Shown piece after piece: positions 1 through 6,371 of a DNA stretch of 11,373 bases. Below the pieces are notes generated by a model. That model was not told the DNA's origin, did no database searches, and worked only from the letters and a program-made list of their open reading frames with translations. The stretch is taken from assembly GCA_021162905.1 (NCBI GenBank), contig JAGGXT010000312.1, forward strand, positions 1 to 11,373, given 5' to 3'. The stretch is from Candidatus Odinarchaeota archaeon. GTDB lineage: Archaea; Asgardarchaeota; JAGGXT01. The translations under genes were made by a program, and so were the position numbers. Within the stretch, counting starts at the first letter, position 1, and each line of letters opens with the position of its first letter.

Positions 1-371
1 CTCCCTCCCAGACCGCATTCATCCCCCAGATATAATCTGGGGGCTTTCTGCGGTATTCTTGTAATATTCTTAAGAACCATTTTCTCTTTTCCTTTATTGC
101 GCAAAGTTGTCTTAACATTTAAATTTGCATCTAGAGGATATTGTGTTCCTTCCTTAACTATAATTTCTATGTATACATCTTCACCATCGAACGTTACTAA
201 AGCCGGGTTATGAACTGATATTTCATTATCAACTAATGTTACAACTAGGCTTTTAATTTTCTTCTTTAGAGATTCTAACTCTTCCATGAGAGTAAATGAA
301 ACAAAGAGGGCCTCACGCCCTCCTAAGAGGGCAACTTCACCGCTAAACTCACTAAAATCGAAAAAATCCAT
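1..371 (-). CDS. Unrecognised protein, 3' end beyond the left edge
   Basis: Reading down from an ATG at 371-369, the frame stays open for 123 codons to the left edge with no stop. I do not recognise the family. The protein begins MDFFDFSEFSGEVALLGG, has a charged helical stretch (MEELESLKKKIKSL, about residues 29-42), then a strand-rich part with VDNEISVHNPALVTFDGEDVYIEIIVKEG-like alternation (split here: VDNEISVHNPALV, then FDGEDVYIEIIVKEG) suggesting a small beta domain. The last visible residues (about 110-123) are encoded by a GC-rich hairpin and read PRLYLGDECGLGG, which may not be original coding sequence. The start overlaps the last 20 bases of the upstream frame (352-561) in another phase, so it may be translationally coupled to it or may be the continuation of a frameshifted gene. 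A second possible start is the ATG at 287. Coding is fairly likely; function is unknown. Confidence 0.5.
   Translation of the reverse strand, partial: MDFFDFSEFSGEVALLGGREALFVSFTLMEELESLKKKIKSLVVTLVDNEISVHNPALVTFDGEDVYIEIIVKEGTQYPLDANLNVKTTLRNKGKEKMVLKNITRIPQKAPRLYLGDECGLGG
12..54 (-). other. GC-rich two-tier hairpin, possible transposon end / omega-RNA-like element
   Basis: The perfect 9-base inverted repeat CCCCCAGAT (23-31) / ATCTGGGGG (35-43) has a 3-base loop and is flanked by an outer 6-base pair ACCGCA (12-17) / TGCGGT (49-54), with 5-base bulges on each side. Its GC content stands out in AT-rich surroundings. Read on the minus strand it has the form GAAAGCCCCC - loop - GGGGGATGAATGCGG, which reminds me of the hairpin at the right end of archaeal IS200/IS605 (tnpB) elements; that resemblance is from memory. 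No tnpB coding is visible next to it in the window, so this would be a remnant or the edge of something outside. A simple RNA hairpin or terminator is the alternative. Confidence 0.35.
306..332. repeat. Three alternating hairpin arms (GAGGGC / GCCCTC / GAGGGC)
   Basis: GAGGGC (306-311), GCCCTC (317-322) and GAGGGC (327-332) are separated by 5 and 4 bases, so the middle arm can pair with either neighbour to give two mutually exclusive hairpins. It lies inside the reading frame that starts at 371, or in the leader of a shorter gene if the ATG at 287 is used. It may be only a codon-level coincidence. Confidence 0.4.
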
Positions 372-561
372 GTATGATATCATCATCTTCACTTTCGTCA
401 AGGTATTTTAACCTAAAGCCATATGATTTGAGCAGGTCAAAAACTATTTTGCCTCCGATTTTTTCCCTTCCCTTAATAAACACAAGTAACAACTCCATTG
501 CTTTAATACCAATTTTTAGCTTGAATAGATATAAAACGTATCTAAAGTCTTGAAAAACCAT
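352..561 (-). CDS. Small unrecognised protein, possibly the N-terminal part of a frameshifted gene
   Basis: A 69-residue frame from an ATG at 561 to TAG at 354-352. An internal ATG (about residue 22, MELLLVFIKGREKIGG) is an alternative start. There is no strong ribosome binding site before either one. The C-terminal half (YGFRLKYLDESEDDDIIHGFF) is acidic and looks like normal protein. The frame ends just after a run of six T (on the coding strand; 366-361 on the plus strand), exactly where the next frame (start 371) takes over in the +1 phase. The two together read smoothly as one protein of more than 180 residues. I do not recognise it and assign no function. It is divergent from the QueT-like gene at 651. 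Confidence 0.4.
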   Translation of the reverse strand: MVFQDFRYVLYLFKLKIGIKAMELLLVFIKGREKIGGKIVFDLLKSYGFRLKYLDESEDDDIIHGFFRF

Positions 562-637
562 AGAACACAGATATTGACTACTTTATCACAAAATTTAAGA
601 GAAGTGAATCTTAACTTTCATAACCACACGCCATCTT

Positions 638-646
638 GGTGGTGAT
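638..646 (+). promoter_or_regulatory. Strong ribosome binding site of the QueT-like gene
   Basis: GGTGGTGAT differs by one base from the full complement of the archaeal 16S tail (GGAGGTGAT). It ends four bases before the ATG at 651, which selects that start over the upstream in-frame TTG at 636. The bases ACCA at 623-626 could pair with TGGT at 637-640, a weak possibility only. Confidence 0.7.
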
Positions 647-650
647 TAAA

Positions 651-1151
651 ATGTCAGAAATTTCAGAGAAGGCAAAATCTCTTAAAATGCTCATTCAAAT
701 TGGTATGTTGGCTTCGGTGTATGCTGCAATAACATGGGCCGTAGCACCAATATCGTATGCAGTAATACAATTTAGAGTCTCAGAAGCTCTAAAGGGGATG
801 GCAACAAAGAGAAAATGGTTTGCATATGCATTTGCTGTTGGCAACTTTATATCAAACTTATTTAGTCCATTTGGGTTCCTTGAGTATACTTGGATGCCTT
901 TGTGGAACTTTATTGGTGCTATGGGTGCATATTATCTTTCCCAGAAGATACATCCTTTAATCGGAAGTACTTTTTTCGCAGCATCTATCACATTTGCTGT
1001 TTCATTTATGCTATCCTTTGTATTGGGGATTCCGTTTTTATGGATATTACCATTTATAGCGATTCCCGAATTTATATTGATTGTAGGCTTTACTCCGGTC
1101 ATGAGAAGAATTGTGGACCAACTTGAAGACTTAGGCGTTTTCGTAGATTAA
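651..1151 (+). CDS. queT: QueT-family ECF transporter substrate-binding (S) protein
   Basis: A 166-residue membrane protein whose sequence matches the QueT family of ECF S components. The family signature is clear: an N-terminal membrane helix (LIQIGMLASVYAAITWAVAP), then SYAVIQFRVSEAL, a second helix, and GNFISNLFSPFGFLEY. About five to six hydrophobic segments are present and the length is usual for the family. Bacterial QueT imports queuosine precursors. An archaeal member could import a 7-deazaguanine such as preQ0 for archaeosine, but the substrate is inferred. An S protein needs EcfA and EcfT to work; none is co-transcribed, though a complete module lies nearby at 2751-5364. The start is set by GGTGGTGAT at 638-646, four bases before the ATG at 651. 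An in-frame TTG at 636 precedes that site and is unlikely. It converges on the gene ending at 1208. Confidence 0.75.
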   Translation: MSEISEKAKSLKMLIQIGMLASVYAAITWAVAPISYAVIQFRVSEALKGMATKRKWFAYAFAVGNFISNLFSPFGFLEYTWMPLWNFIGAMGAYYLSQKIHPLIGSTFFAASITFAVSFMLSFVLGIPFLWILPFIAIPEFILIVGFTPVMRRIVDQLEDLGVFVD

Positions 1152-1163
1152 TAAAAAGAGAGA
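1152..1163 (-). terminator. Possible T-run terminator of the minus-strand five-gene operon
   Basis: On the minus strand the sequence about 45-55 bases after the TAA at 1210-1208 reads CTCTCTTTTTATT, a short T-run of the kind used for archaeal termination. It lies directly after the stop of the convergent QueT-like gene. No stem precedes it. Evidence is weak. Confidence 0.3.
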
Positions 1164-1207
1164 TTATTATTAGAGTAGGTCGATGATTAAAGGTTTTGAT
1201 GTTTAAT

Positions 1208-2071
1208 TTATTGCTTTGCAAAATTAAGAAGTTTTGATTTTGATTTTAGAAGCATATCCTTACGATAACGGAGGTTTGAGATTTTATCTCCACAAACTTT
1301 TATTGCGTCGAGTTCGATTACTATTGGGGCTTCAATCTTATACTTTTTCATATTCTTAAAAAATAAAGAGAAATCGACCTTACCATCACCAATGCTAATA
1401 TGGTGATCATTGGTTATATCATCGACATCACTTACGTGTATGTTTATAATCCTATCATGCATCCTTTTCATTAATTCCTCAGCCAAGACGTCGGATATTG
1501 TATAAGCATGTGCTAAATCAAAAGTTATTTTTAAATCTGGTATATCACTGATGAGCATTTCAAAATCCTCTGGATATTTCGGAAACTTACCGGGGAAAAA
1601 GTGCAAATTTTCGACACCAACTTTAATTTCATGGGTCTCTGCAAATTGTAATATATTCTTAAGATAATTAACCCCTCTCTGGTATATCTTTTTAAGAAAA
1701 CTATTTTCATCCTGTTTTAATTCAAGCCCAAATGGGAACCTCCCCAGATGCAGAGTTACAATATCAATCTCTGTTAGGTATGCAAAATGTAGAGCTTTTA
1801 GAATTTCTTTCCAAGATGTCTTTTGAATTTCCTTATTATAGCTTAAAAGGTTAATGTCAACGTAGGGTGCATGTAGCTCTAAATTTACGTTATAGCTATT
1901 TTTTAAGTCTATAATCTCGGAAGCTATCATCTTCTCTGACTTATTTGAAGACTCAAGGCAATACAGCTCAGAATTTAGTTCTATAAAGGAAAAATTTAGT
2001 TCATTAGCTATTTTGAAGATTTCATCTATTGGAAGTTCGAAAAAATACATTGATGTGAATCCGATGTGCAT
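1208..2071 (-). CDS. Sugar phosphate isomerase/epimerase-like TIM barrel enzyme
   Basis: A 287-residue protein of the xylose-isomerase-like TIM barrel superfamily (also containing endonuclease IV, IolE and hydroxypyruvate isomerase). Barrel motifs appear in order: LELHAPY (64-70), VTLHLG (105-110), GVENLHFFPG (152-161), ITFDLAHAY (182-190), INIHVSDVD (209-217), HISIGDGKVDF (224-234) and VIELD (251-255). By analogy with IolE-type enzymes, E154, D185, H212 and E253 would form the divalent metal site, and H188 and the GDG loop sit near the substrate. All expected ligands are present, so it should be active; substrate and reaction (isomerisation, epimerisation, dehydration or phosphodiester cleavage) cannot be told from sequence. 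It is last in the ECF operon, 13 bases after the zinc-ribbon gene, with GAGG just before the ATG at 2071. This placement suggests a role in using the imported compound. Confidence 0.75.
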   Translation of the reverse strand: MHIGFTSMYFFELPIDEIFKIANELNFSFIELNSELYCLESSNKSEKMIASEIIDLKNSYNVNLELHAPYVDINLLSYNKEIQKTSWKEILKALHFAYLTEIDIVTLHLGRFPFGLELKQDENSFLKKIYQRGVNYLKNILQFAETHEIKVGVENLHFFPGKFPKYPEDFEMLISDIPDLKITFDLAHAYTISDVLAEELMKRMHDRIINIHVSDVDDITNDHHISIGDGKVDFSLFFKNMKKYKIEAPIVIELDAIKVCGDKISNLRYRKDMLLKSKSKLLNFAKQ

Positions 2072-2084
2072 TAGTGTCCCTCTA

Positions 2085-2738
2085 TTATATAGTTGTTTCC
2101 TCAGTTGTTTCTACCTTTTCTGCCATGGGAGTCCCACAATTACTGCAAAATCTTGCATTCGAATAATGAACTTTCCCACAAGCTGGACATTTTATTAATA
2201 GTGGCTTTTTCTCCTCTTCAGGAATTATGTAAATTGCCATTGGTTTTCGCATTTTTATTTTTCTGACTACTGCCATCGCTAGTAAACCTGCAATTAGGAC
2301 TAAACTCAATTGTAAGCCATTCATGTAAGCGGTGTGCGTAATCGTTTCTTGCATTTTAGGAGAAAAGCTATTCCAAAGATCAGGAGTGTACTGTTGAAGC
2401 ATCATAATATAAACTTGTGCAGTAGCTAGTGGTGTTATTAGTCCTATAATTAGAACATTCTTGATGCTTTTATGTCTATAACCAAAGAGTAAACCTGTTA
2501 ACAGCCAAAATGCTACTACGTAGATGTCTCCAAAGTTAAGCTCTATGATATTTAGCTGAGAGACTCCAGGGGAATCAAAGCACAGTGCTCTCTGAAAGAG
2601 TGCTAGAGCTAGGGATCTCCAAGCAGGAATTCCACTAAAGGTCCTCATCATATTAGCTATTATGGTAGGCTCCACGAAGTATATTCCGAGAAGCACAAGG
2701 AATATTATTAAAAGGAACTCAAGAAATTCTCCTAACAT
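2085..2738 (-). CDS. Membrane protein with C-terminal zinc ribbon, ECF operon member of unknown function
   Basis: I do not recognise the family. The 217-residue product has hydrophobic segments at about 6-23, 70-87, 93-113 and 142-159, a basic stretch (RKIKMRK, 159-165) that suggests a cytoplasmic tail, and a C-terminal zinc ribbon CPACGKVHYSNARFCSNCG (184-202) with four cysteines at C184, C187, C198 and C201. Membrane proteins ending in such a ribbon are frequent in archaea. The start is chosen at ATG 2738, because GGTGAG (2748-2743) lies five bases upstream. The ATG at 2750 directly touches the EcfT stop and has no binding site. It sits between ecfT and the TIM barrel gene, so it may be an accessory subunit, regulator or assembly factor of the transporter; that is inference from position only. 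Confidence 0.65.
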   Translation of the reverse strand: MLGEFLEFLLIIFLVLLGIYFVEPTIIANMMRTFSGIPAWRSLALALFQRALCFDSPGVSQLNIIELNFGDIYVVAFWLLTGLLFGYRHKSIKNVLIIGLITPLATAQVYIMMLQQYTPDLWNSFSPKMQETITHTAYMNGLQLSLVLIAGLLAMAVVRKIKMRKPMAIYIIPEEEKKPLLIKCPACGKVHYSNARFCSNCGTPMAEKVETTEETTI

Positions 2739-2750
2739 GTTTCTCACCAT

Positions 2751-3602
2751 TTAGAAGAACTTTATTGCGTAGAAGTCAAATACTCCAAACCCATATACTA
2801 TGTATGCGTAGACAAAAATAGCAAATGTAACAACCATGATACCTATTACTATGTAATCCTTTGTCTCAGCTTTAATATCTCGGTAAAATGTTCTTTCCTT
2901 TGATGCACCAAATGCCCTTGCAGCCATTGCTAGGGATAATTGTGTGCTATTTCTAGCCATACTTACTATTAATGGAACTAATATCGGGATATACGCTCTC
3001 ATTCTTTCAACAAACCCACCTGTTTCCAGCTTTGTAAAAGCTCTTGCAGTCTGAGCTTCAATAATAGTCGCTATTTCTAATTGGACACTTGGTAGTATAT
3101 TGAGTGCAGAGCTCATTATATAGGCAATTGTGTATGGCATTTTCATTTTAACCATTCCTAAGATTAATCTATCAAGTGGTGTTGTGTAGATGACCAGTGG
3201 GCCAATTATCATCATTATTAGGATTCTTTCAGAGATTGCTATTCCATAGACTAGACCCTCTATGGTTAATGCTCCTACGTTTCCTAATAATGGATTCTCT
3301 GGGATTATTCTTAGAATTTCGGTTCCAGTTGGAAAACTAAGGCCCTGGATAATAATAACCAGTGCCAGAGTTCCATAGACATATTTATAAACTCGGGACA
3401 CTTCTTTTGCTGGTATCCTTGCATAAAACCAAATCAGAATCGCTGCTAGAAGGACTAACGCTAGGTGAATGGGGTTGCTGAAAAGTAAAGCTAGGCCAAC
3501 AAAATAAGCTAGCATTATTAATTTTGCTCGAGGATCCAATTTGTGTATTAATGTGTCACCCGCATAATAAACAACATATCCTCTTGAACTAATTTTAACC
3601 AC
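2751..3602 (-). CDS. ecfT: EcfT, transmembrane scaffold of an ECF transporter
   Basis: A 283-residue T component that links the ATPases to the S protein in the membrane. The family motif KLDPRAKLIM (21-30) follows a short cytoplasmic N-terminus. Hydrophobic segments lie at about 28-60, 76-90, 113-142, 155-172, 204-226 and 249-276. Two cytoplasmic coupling helices carry the diagnostic A-R-A motifs at 186-188 (TARAF) and 228-230 (AARAFG); these insert into grooves of the two ATPase domains. Length is normal. The GTG start at 3602 overlaps the final codons of the ATPase gene (stop at 3597-3595), so translation is probably coupled. No clear ribosome binding site precedes the GTG. It forms one complex with the fused ATPase at 3595 and the S component at 5405. 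Confidence 0.9.
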   Translation of the reverse strand: MVKISSRGYVVYYAGDTLIHKLDPRAKLIMLAYFVGLALLFSNPIHLALVLLAAILIWFYARIPAKEVSRVYKYVYGTLALVIIIQGLSFPTGTEILRIIPENPLLGNVGALTIEGLVYGIAISERILIMMIIGPLVIYTTPLDRLILGMVKMKMPYTIAYIMSSALNILPSVQLEIATIIEAQTARAFTKLETGGFVERMRAYIPILVPLIVSMARNSTQLSLAMAARAFGASKERTFYRDIKAETKDYIVIGIMVVTFAIFVYAYIVYGFGVFDFYAIKFF

Positions 3603-5364
3603 CCTTAACTATTCTTTCAAATACATCACAAAATTCATCTACAGATAGTATATCACTTGGGAAACCAACATCACTCAACTTCTGACCCAACAATGTAATC
3701 TGAGGTGGTGACAGATAAGACTTTGCAAGAATTTCAGATTTTGAGAAAACCTCTTTTGGTGTACCATCTAATAGAATTTCTCCTTGAGCCATTACGATTA
3801 CACGATGCGAGTACTCAGCTACCAAATACATATCATGAGTAATCATAATGATAGTCTTTCCTTCCTTATTTAGGTCATTAATTAGGTTTACAATCTCACG
3901 ACTTCCTCGAAAGTCTTGCCCAGTTGTAGGCTCGTCTAATATAATGACATCTGGTTTCATTGAAAGAACAGATGCTACTGCAACTCGATGTCTATCCCCA
4001 AGTCCTAATGATAAGGGATGCTCGTCCCTAAGATGTTCTAAGTTTAATCTCTTTAGAACTTCGTCAACACTCCTTTTAATTTCCTCCTCGCTCCAACCTA
4101 AGTTTCTAGGGCCGAATGCGATTTCCTCTTCAACAGTATCTGCAAACAATTGATCGTCAGGATTTTGATAAATATACCCTACATATTTAGATAACTCTGA
4201 AACTTGCATAATACGTGTATCGTATCCTTTAACCATTACAAAGCCCTTTGTTGGTTTAAGAAGCCCATTAAAGTGTTTAACAAGTGTTGTTTTACCAGCA
4301 CCATTTTGTCCAATAATAGAGATAAATTCGCCAGGGTATATATCAAGGTTTATGTCCTTTACTGCAACAACTCCACCACGATAAATATGCCATAGATTGC
4401 GTATTTTTATGATAGGCTCATTTTTTACGCTACTGCTTTCTCCAAGAGATTTTTGTTGATTGCTCGAGTTCAGAGTCACCTTCTTGTTGATATTAACATT
4501 ATTCTTAATTAGATAATCTCTAATGAGTTCGGCTGCCTCATCTATTGTTGTTGGTATTTTCTCAAATGCGTATCCTCTCTGAATAAGTTTATAAATCAGC
4601 TCACTAACTTGTGGAGGACGAATAAATGTTTTATTTACAATATCCTTCTCGCTAAAGATTTCTTCAGGTTTCCCATCCATGAATTTTTCTCCATCTCGTA
4701 GAATTACTATTCTATCAACAAACTCTGCGATCTCTTCACTCTTGTGACTCACTATGATTACTGTTATTCCTTTTTCCTTCTTTAGCCTTTTCAATATTTC
4801 AAACACTTGCTTGGTTCCTATGGGATCTAAATTGCTAGTTGGTTCATCTAAAACCAATACCTTTGGTAACATAGTTAAAACTGCGCCTATGGCAACAGCT
4901 TGTTTTTGACCCCCACTAAGTTGTGATGGTGATCGTTCAAGCAAGTCTTCTAATCTAAGAAGCTTCGCAATCTCATGAACTCTTCTTGCAATTTCCTCAC
5001 GTTCAACAGCTAAATTTTCAGGTCCAAAGGCTAGTTCACTTTCTACATCGAGACAAAATAATTGTAAGTTAGGATTTTGAAAGACCAATCCAACAATACT
5101 TGCTAGTTTTTGCATAAGGGTTTCCTGAGTATTAATGGAATCCACCAAGACTTTTCCTTTTAAATGACCATGTATCATATAAGGTATGCTTCCATTTAAG
5201 GTTAAGCATAATGTTGATTTACCAGCACCAGTAGGGCCCATTATCGCGACAAATTCTCCCTTGTTAATAGAAAGAGAGATATTCTTTAGTGCTTCCCGTT
5301 TCGAGCCAGAATACTTAAAAGATAGATTTTCTATATATATTACTCTTTCCTCAGTATTGTTCAT
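3595..5364 (-). CDS. ecfA: Fused two-domain ECF transporter ATPase
   Basis: A 589-residue protein holding two ABC ATPase domains in one chain, where many ECF systems use two separate proteins. Domain 1 (about 8-250): Walker A GPTGAGKST (43-51), Q-loop FQNPN (95-99), signature LSGGQ (149-153), Walker B VLVLDEP (169-175), switch H207. Domain 2 (about 318-560): Walker A GQNGAGKTT (352-360), YQNPDDQ (399-405), Walker B VIILDEP (473-479), switch H510. Its signature is degenerate: LGLGDRHR (453-460) replaces LSGGQKQR, although both Walker motifs are intact. A polar linker (about 285-316) joins the halves. It energises import by hydrolysing ATP on the cytoplasmic face. AAGGTG lies upstream of the ATG at 5364. 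It follows the S component by 40 bases and overlaps ecfT. Gene order and fusion resemble bacterial YkoEDC. Confidence 0.93.
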   Translation of the reverse strand: MNNTEERVIYIENLSFKYSGSKREALKNISLSINKGEFVAIMGPTGAGKSTLCLTLNGSIPYMIHGHLKGKVLVDSINTQETLMQKLASIVGLVFQNPNLQLFCLDVESELAFGPENLAVEREEIARRVHEIAKLLRLEDLLERSPSQLSGGQKQAVAIGAVLTMLPKVLVLDEPTSNLDPIGTKQVFEILKRLKKEKGITVIIVSHKSEEIAEFVDRIVILRDGEKFMDGKPEEIFSEKDIVNKTFIRPPQVSELIYKLIQRGYAFEKIPTTIDEAAELIRDYLIKNNVNINKKVTLNSSNQQKSLGESSSVKNEPIIKIRNLWHIYRGGVVAVKDINLDIYPGEFISIIGQNGAGKTTLVKHFNGLLKPTKGFVMVKGYDTRIMQVSELSKYVGYIYQNPDDQLFADTVEEEIAFGPRNLGWSEEEIKRSVDEVLKRLNLEHLRDEHPLSLGLGDRHRVAVASVLSMKPDVIILDEPTTGQDFRGSREIVNLINDLNKEGKTIIMITHDMYLVAEYSHRVIVMAQGEILLDGTPKEVFSKSEILAKSYLSPPQITLLGQKLSDVGFPSDILSVDEFCDVFERIVKGG

Positions 5365-5404
5365 TTACCCACACCTTAAGTTTAATAAAAAAAGAAAAAA
5401 ATAA

Positions 5405-6190
5405 TTAACTTTCTTCTACTACCAGCTCATCGATGAATACCCTTATGTTTGCTCGCTTCAATGATATTAAAACTGCAGTACCTACTATGGAACCAATTAT
5501 AGATGCTAGAATGTCCGTTGCAGCATAGTATGGAATCATTGGCACCCAATAGATAGGATTGGTAAAGTCCCACATATAGAATGCAAGGACACAGCCCATA
5601 ATGTTGTTTGCCATAGATCCAACCCAGCCAATCAAAAATAGCGCTATGAATAGCTTTGCAGGATTGTCTCGTTTAATTAAGGATTCTTGCATGAAGTTAC
5701 GAACCCATGGTATTACTAGGATTAGAATTGCAAACCAGTGCTCCCATGTGACTAGTGGCATTCCTCCAACTAATCCAGCACCACCCTTATAGAAGTACCA
5801 TAGTAGCAACATAACAATGAAATAGATAACCGTAATTATCCAGCCTTTCTTTCTGGGATAAAGTGCAAGACCCTCAAAAGTGAAGCCAGTAACATTTGTT
5901 AGGAAAGTTAGTGGACCGAAAAAGGCAGTATATGGAAAGATAAACTGATTCAATATTCCAAAAGCCAAGCCGCCTACAAAGCCTGCATATGGTCCTAGCA
6001 ATGGACCTGTTAGACCTTTAAGGAACATGGCGGCAGACAATGAGCCAGGAAGACCAGGAATAGGGAAAGTTGGAATAGCAGCCGCAGCCAGTTTTATTGC
6101 AACCCAAACAATGATAAGTCCGATATGAACTCCACCAATGATTGGTGTTCCAGGAGTCCAAACTGGAATCATCTTTTCTTCTTCGCCCAT
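5405..6190 (-). CDS. ECF transporter S component, substrate unknown
   Basis: A 261-residue hydrophobic protein, first in the operon with the fused ATPase and EcfT, so it is very probably their dedicated substrate-binding subunit. Hydrophobic segments lie at about 22-40, 52-82 (likely two), 88-110, 117-134, 152-165, 179-206 and 218-243, longer than the usual 180-200 residues of S proteins. Helix 1 (VAIKLAAAAIP) has the small-residue AxxxA-like pattern that S proteins use against EcfT. Loops are rich in G, P, N, W and Y (for example GLPGSLSAAMF and NQFIFPYTAFFGP), typical of an extracytoplasmic binding pocket. I cannot assign it to a known vitamin family. The start at ATG 6190 is favoured by AAGGTGA (6202-6196); an in-frame GTG at 6199 falls inside that site. 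The promoter region carries a palindromic operator at 6251-6272. Confidence 0.75.
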   Translation of the reverse strand: MGEEEKMIPVWTPGTPIIGGVHIGLIIVWVAIKLAAAAIPTFPIPGLPGSLSAAMFLKGLTGPLLGPYAGFVGGLAFGILNQFIFPYTAFFGPLTFLTNVTGFTFEGLALYPRKKGWIITVIYFIVMLLLWYFYKGGAGLVGGMPLVTWEHWFAILILVIPWVRNFMQESLIKRDNPAKLFIALFLIGWVGSMANNIMGCVLAFYMWDFTNPIYWVPMIPYYAATDILASIIGSIVGTAVLISLKRANIRVFIDELVVEES

Positions 6191-6250
6191 GTCTTTCACC
6201 TTATTTAATTTAAGTTAAAATAGTGGTAGGCATGAAATTCTTTGAGAACA

Positions 6251-6272
6251 TATATGACACATAAGTCATATA
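6251..6272 (-). promoter_or_regulatory. Palindromic operator over the TATA-like box of the ECF operon
   Basis: Perfect inverted repeat TATATGAC (6251-6258) - 6 bases - GTCATATA (6265-6272). On the minus strand the right arm reads TTTATATGAC (6274-6265), a TATA-like box about 80 bases before the start codon at 6190, so a bound regulator would block promoter use. The first 13 bases, TATATGACACATA, recur exactly at 7210-7222 before the amidohydrolase gene. The neighbouring winged-helix protein is the obvious binding candidate, by inference. Confidence 0.6.
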
Positions 6273-6317
6273 AATAATTTGCGTAAGTGTTTACATATAG
6301 AAATAATAAATTAGCTT

Positions 6318-6345
6318 AAAAATAACAAAATCTTTTATCTAAAAA
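6318..6345 (-). terminator. Possible T-run terminator after the regulator gene
   Basis: After the regulator stop (6374-6372) the minus strand has T-runs TTTTT (6345-6341), TTTT (6330-6327) and TTTTT (6322-6318) in an AT-rich stretch with no clear stem. This fits archaeal termination and would separate the regulator transcript from the ECF operon, which has its own promoter further on. Confidence 0.35.
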
Positions 6346-6371
6346 TCCATCTAAGCAAACATTCTTAGTTG

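Noticed and set aside
562..650. preQ1-type riboswitch in the leader of the QueT-like gene
   Set aside because: Bacterial QueT is often controlled this way, but no C-rich pseudoknot pattern is visible in the 89-base leader; only weak pairing of ACCA with TGGT is seen.
3848..4395. Plus-strand frames opposite the fused ATPase gene
   Set aside because: Antisense shadows of conserved Walker and signature regions; no independent start signal.
5365..5404. A-rich stretch between the S component and the fused ATPase as an internal terminator
   Set aside because: On the coding strand it is a T-rich run that could attenuate, but the gap is only 40 bases, contains the AAGGTG binding site of the next gene, and the genes form one complex, so a full stop is unlikely.
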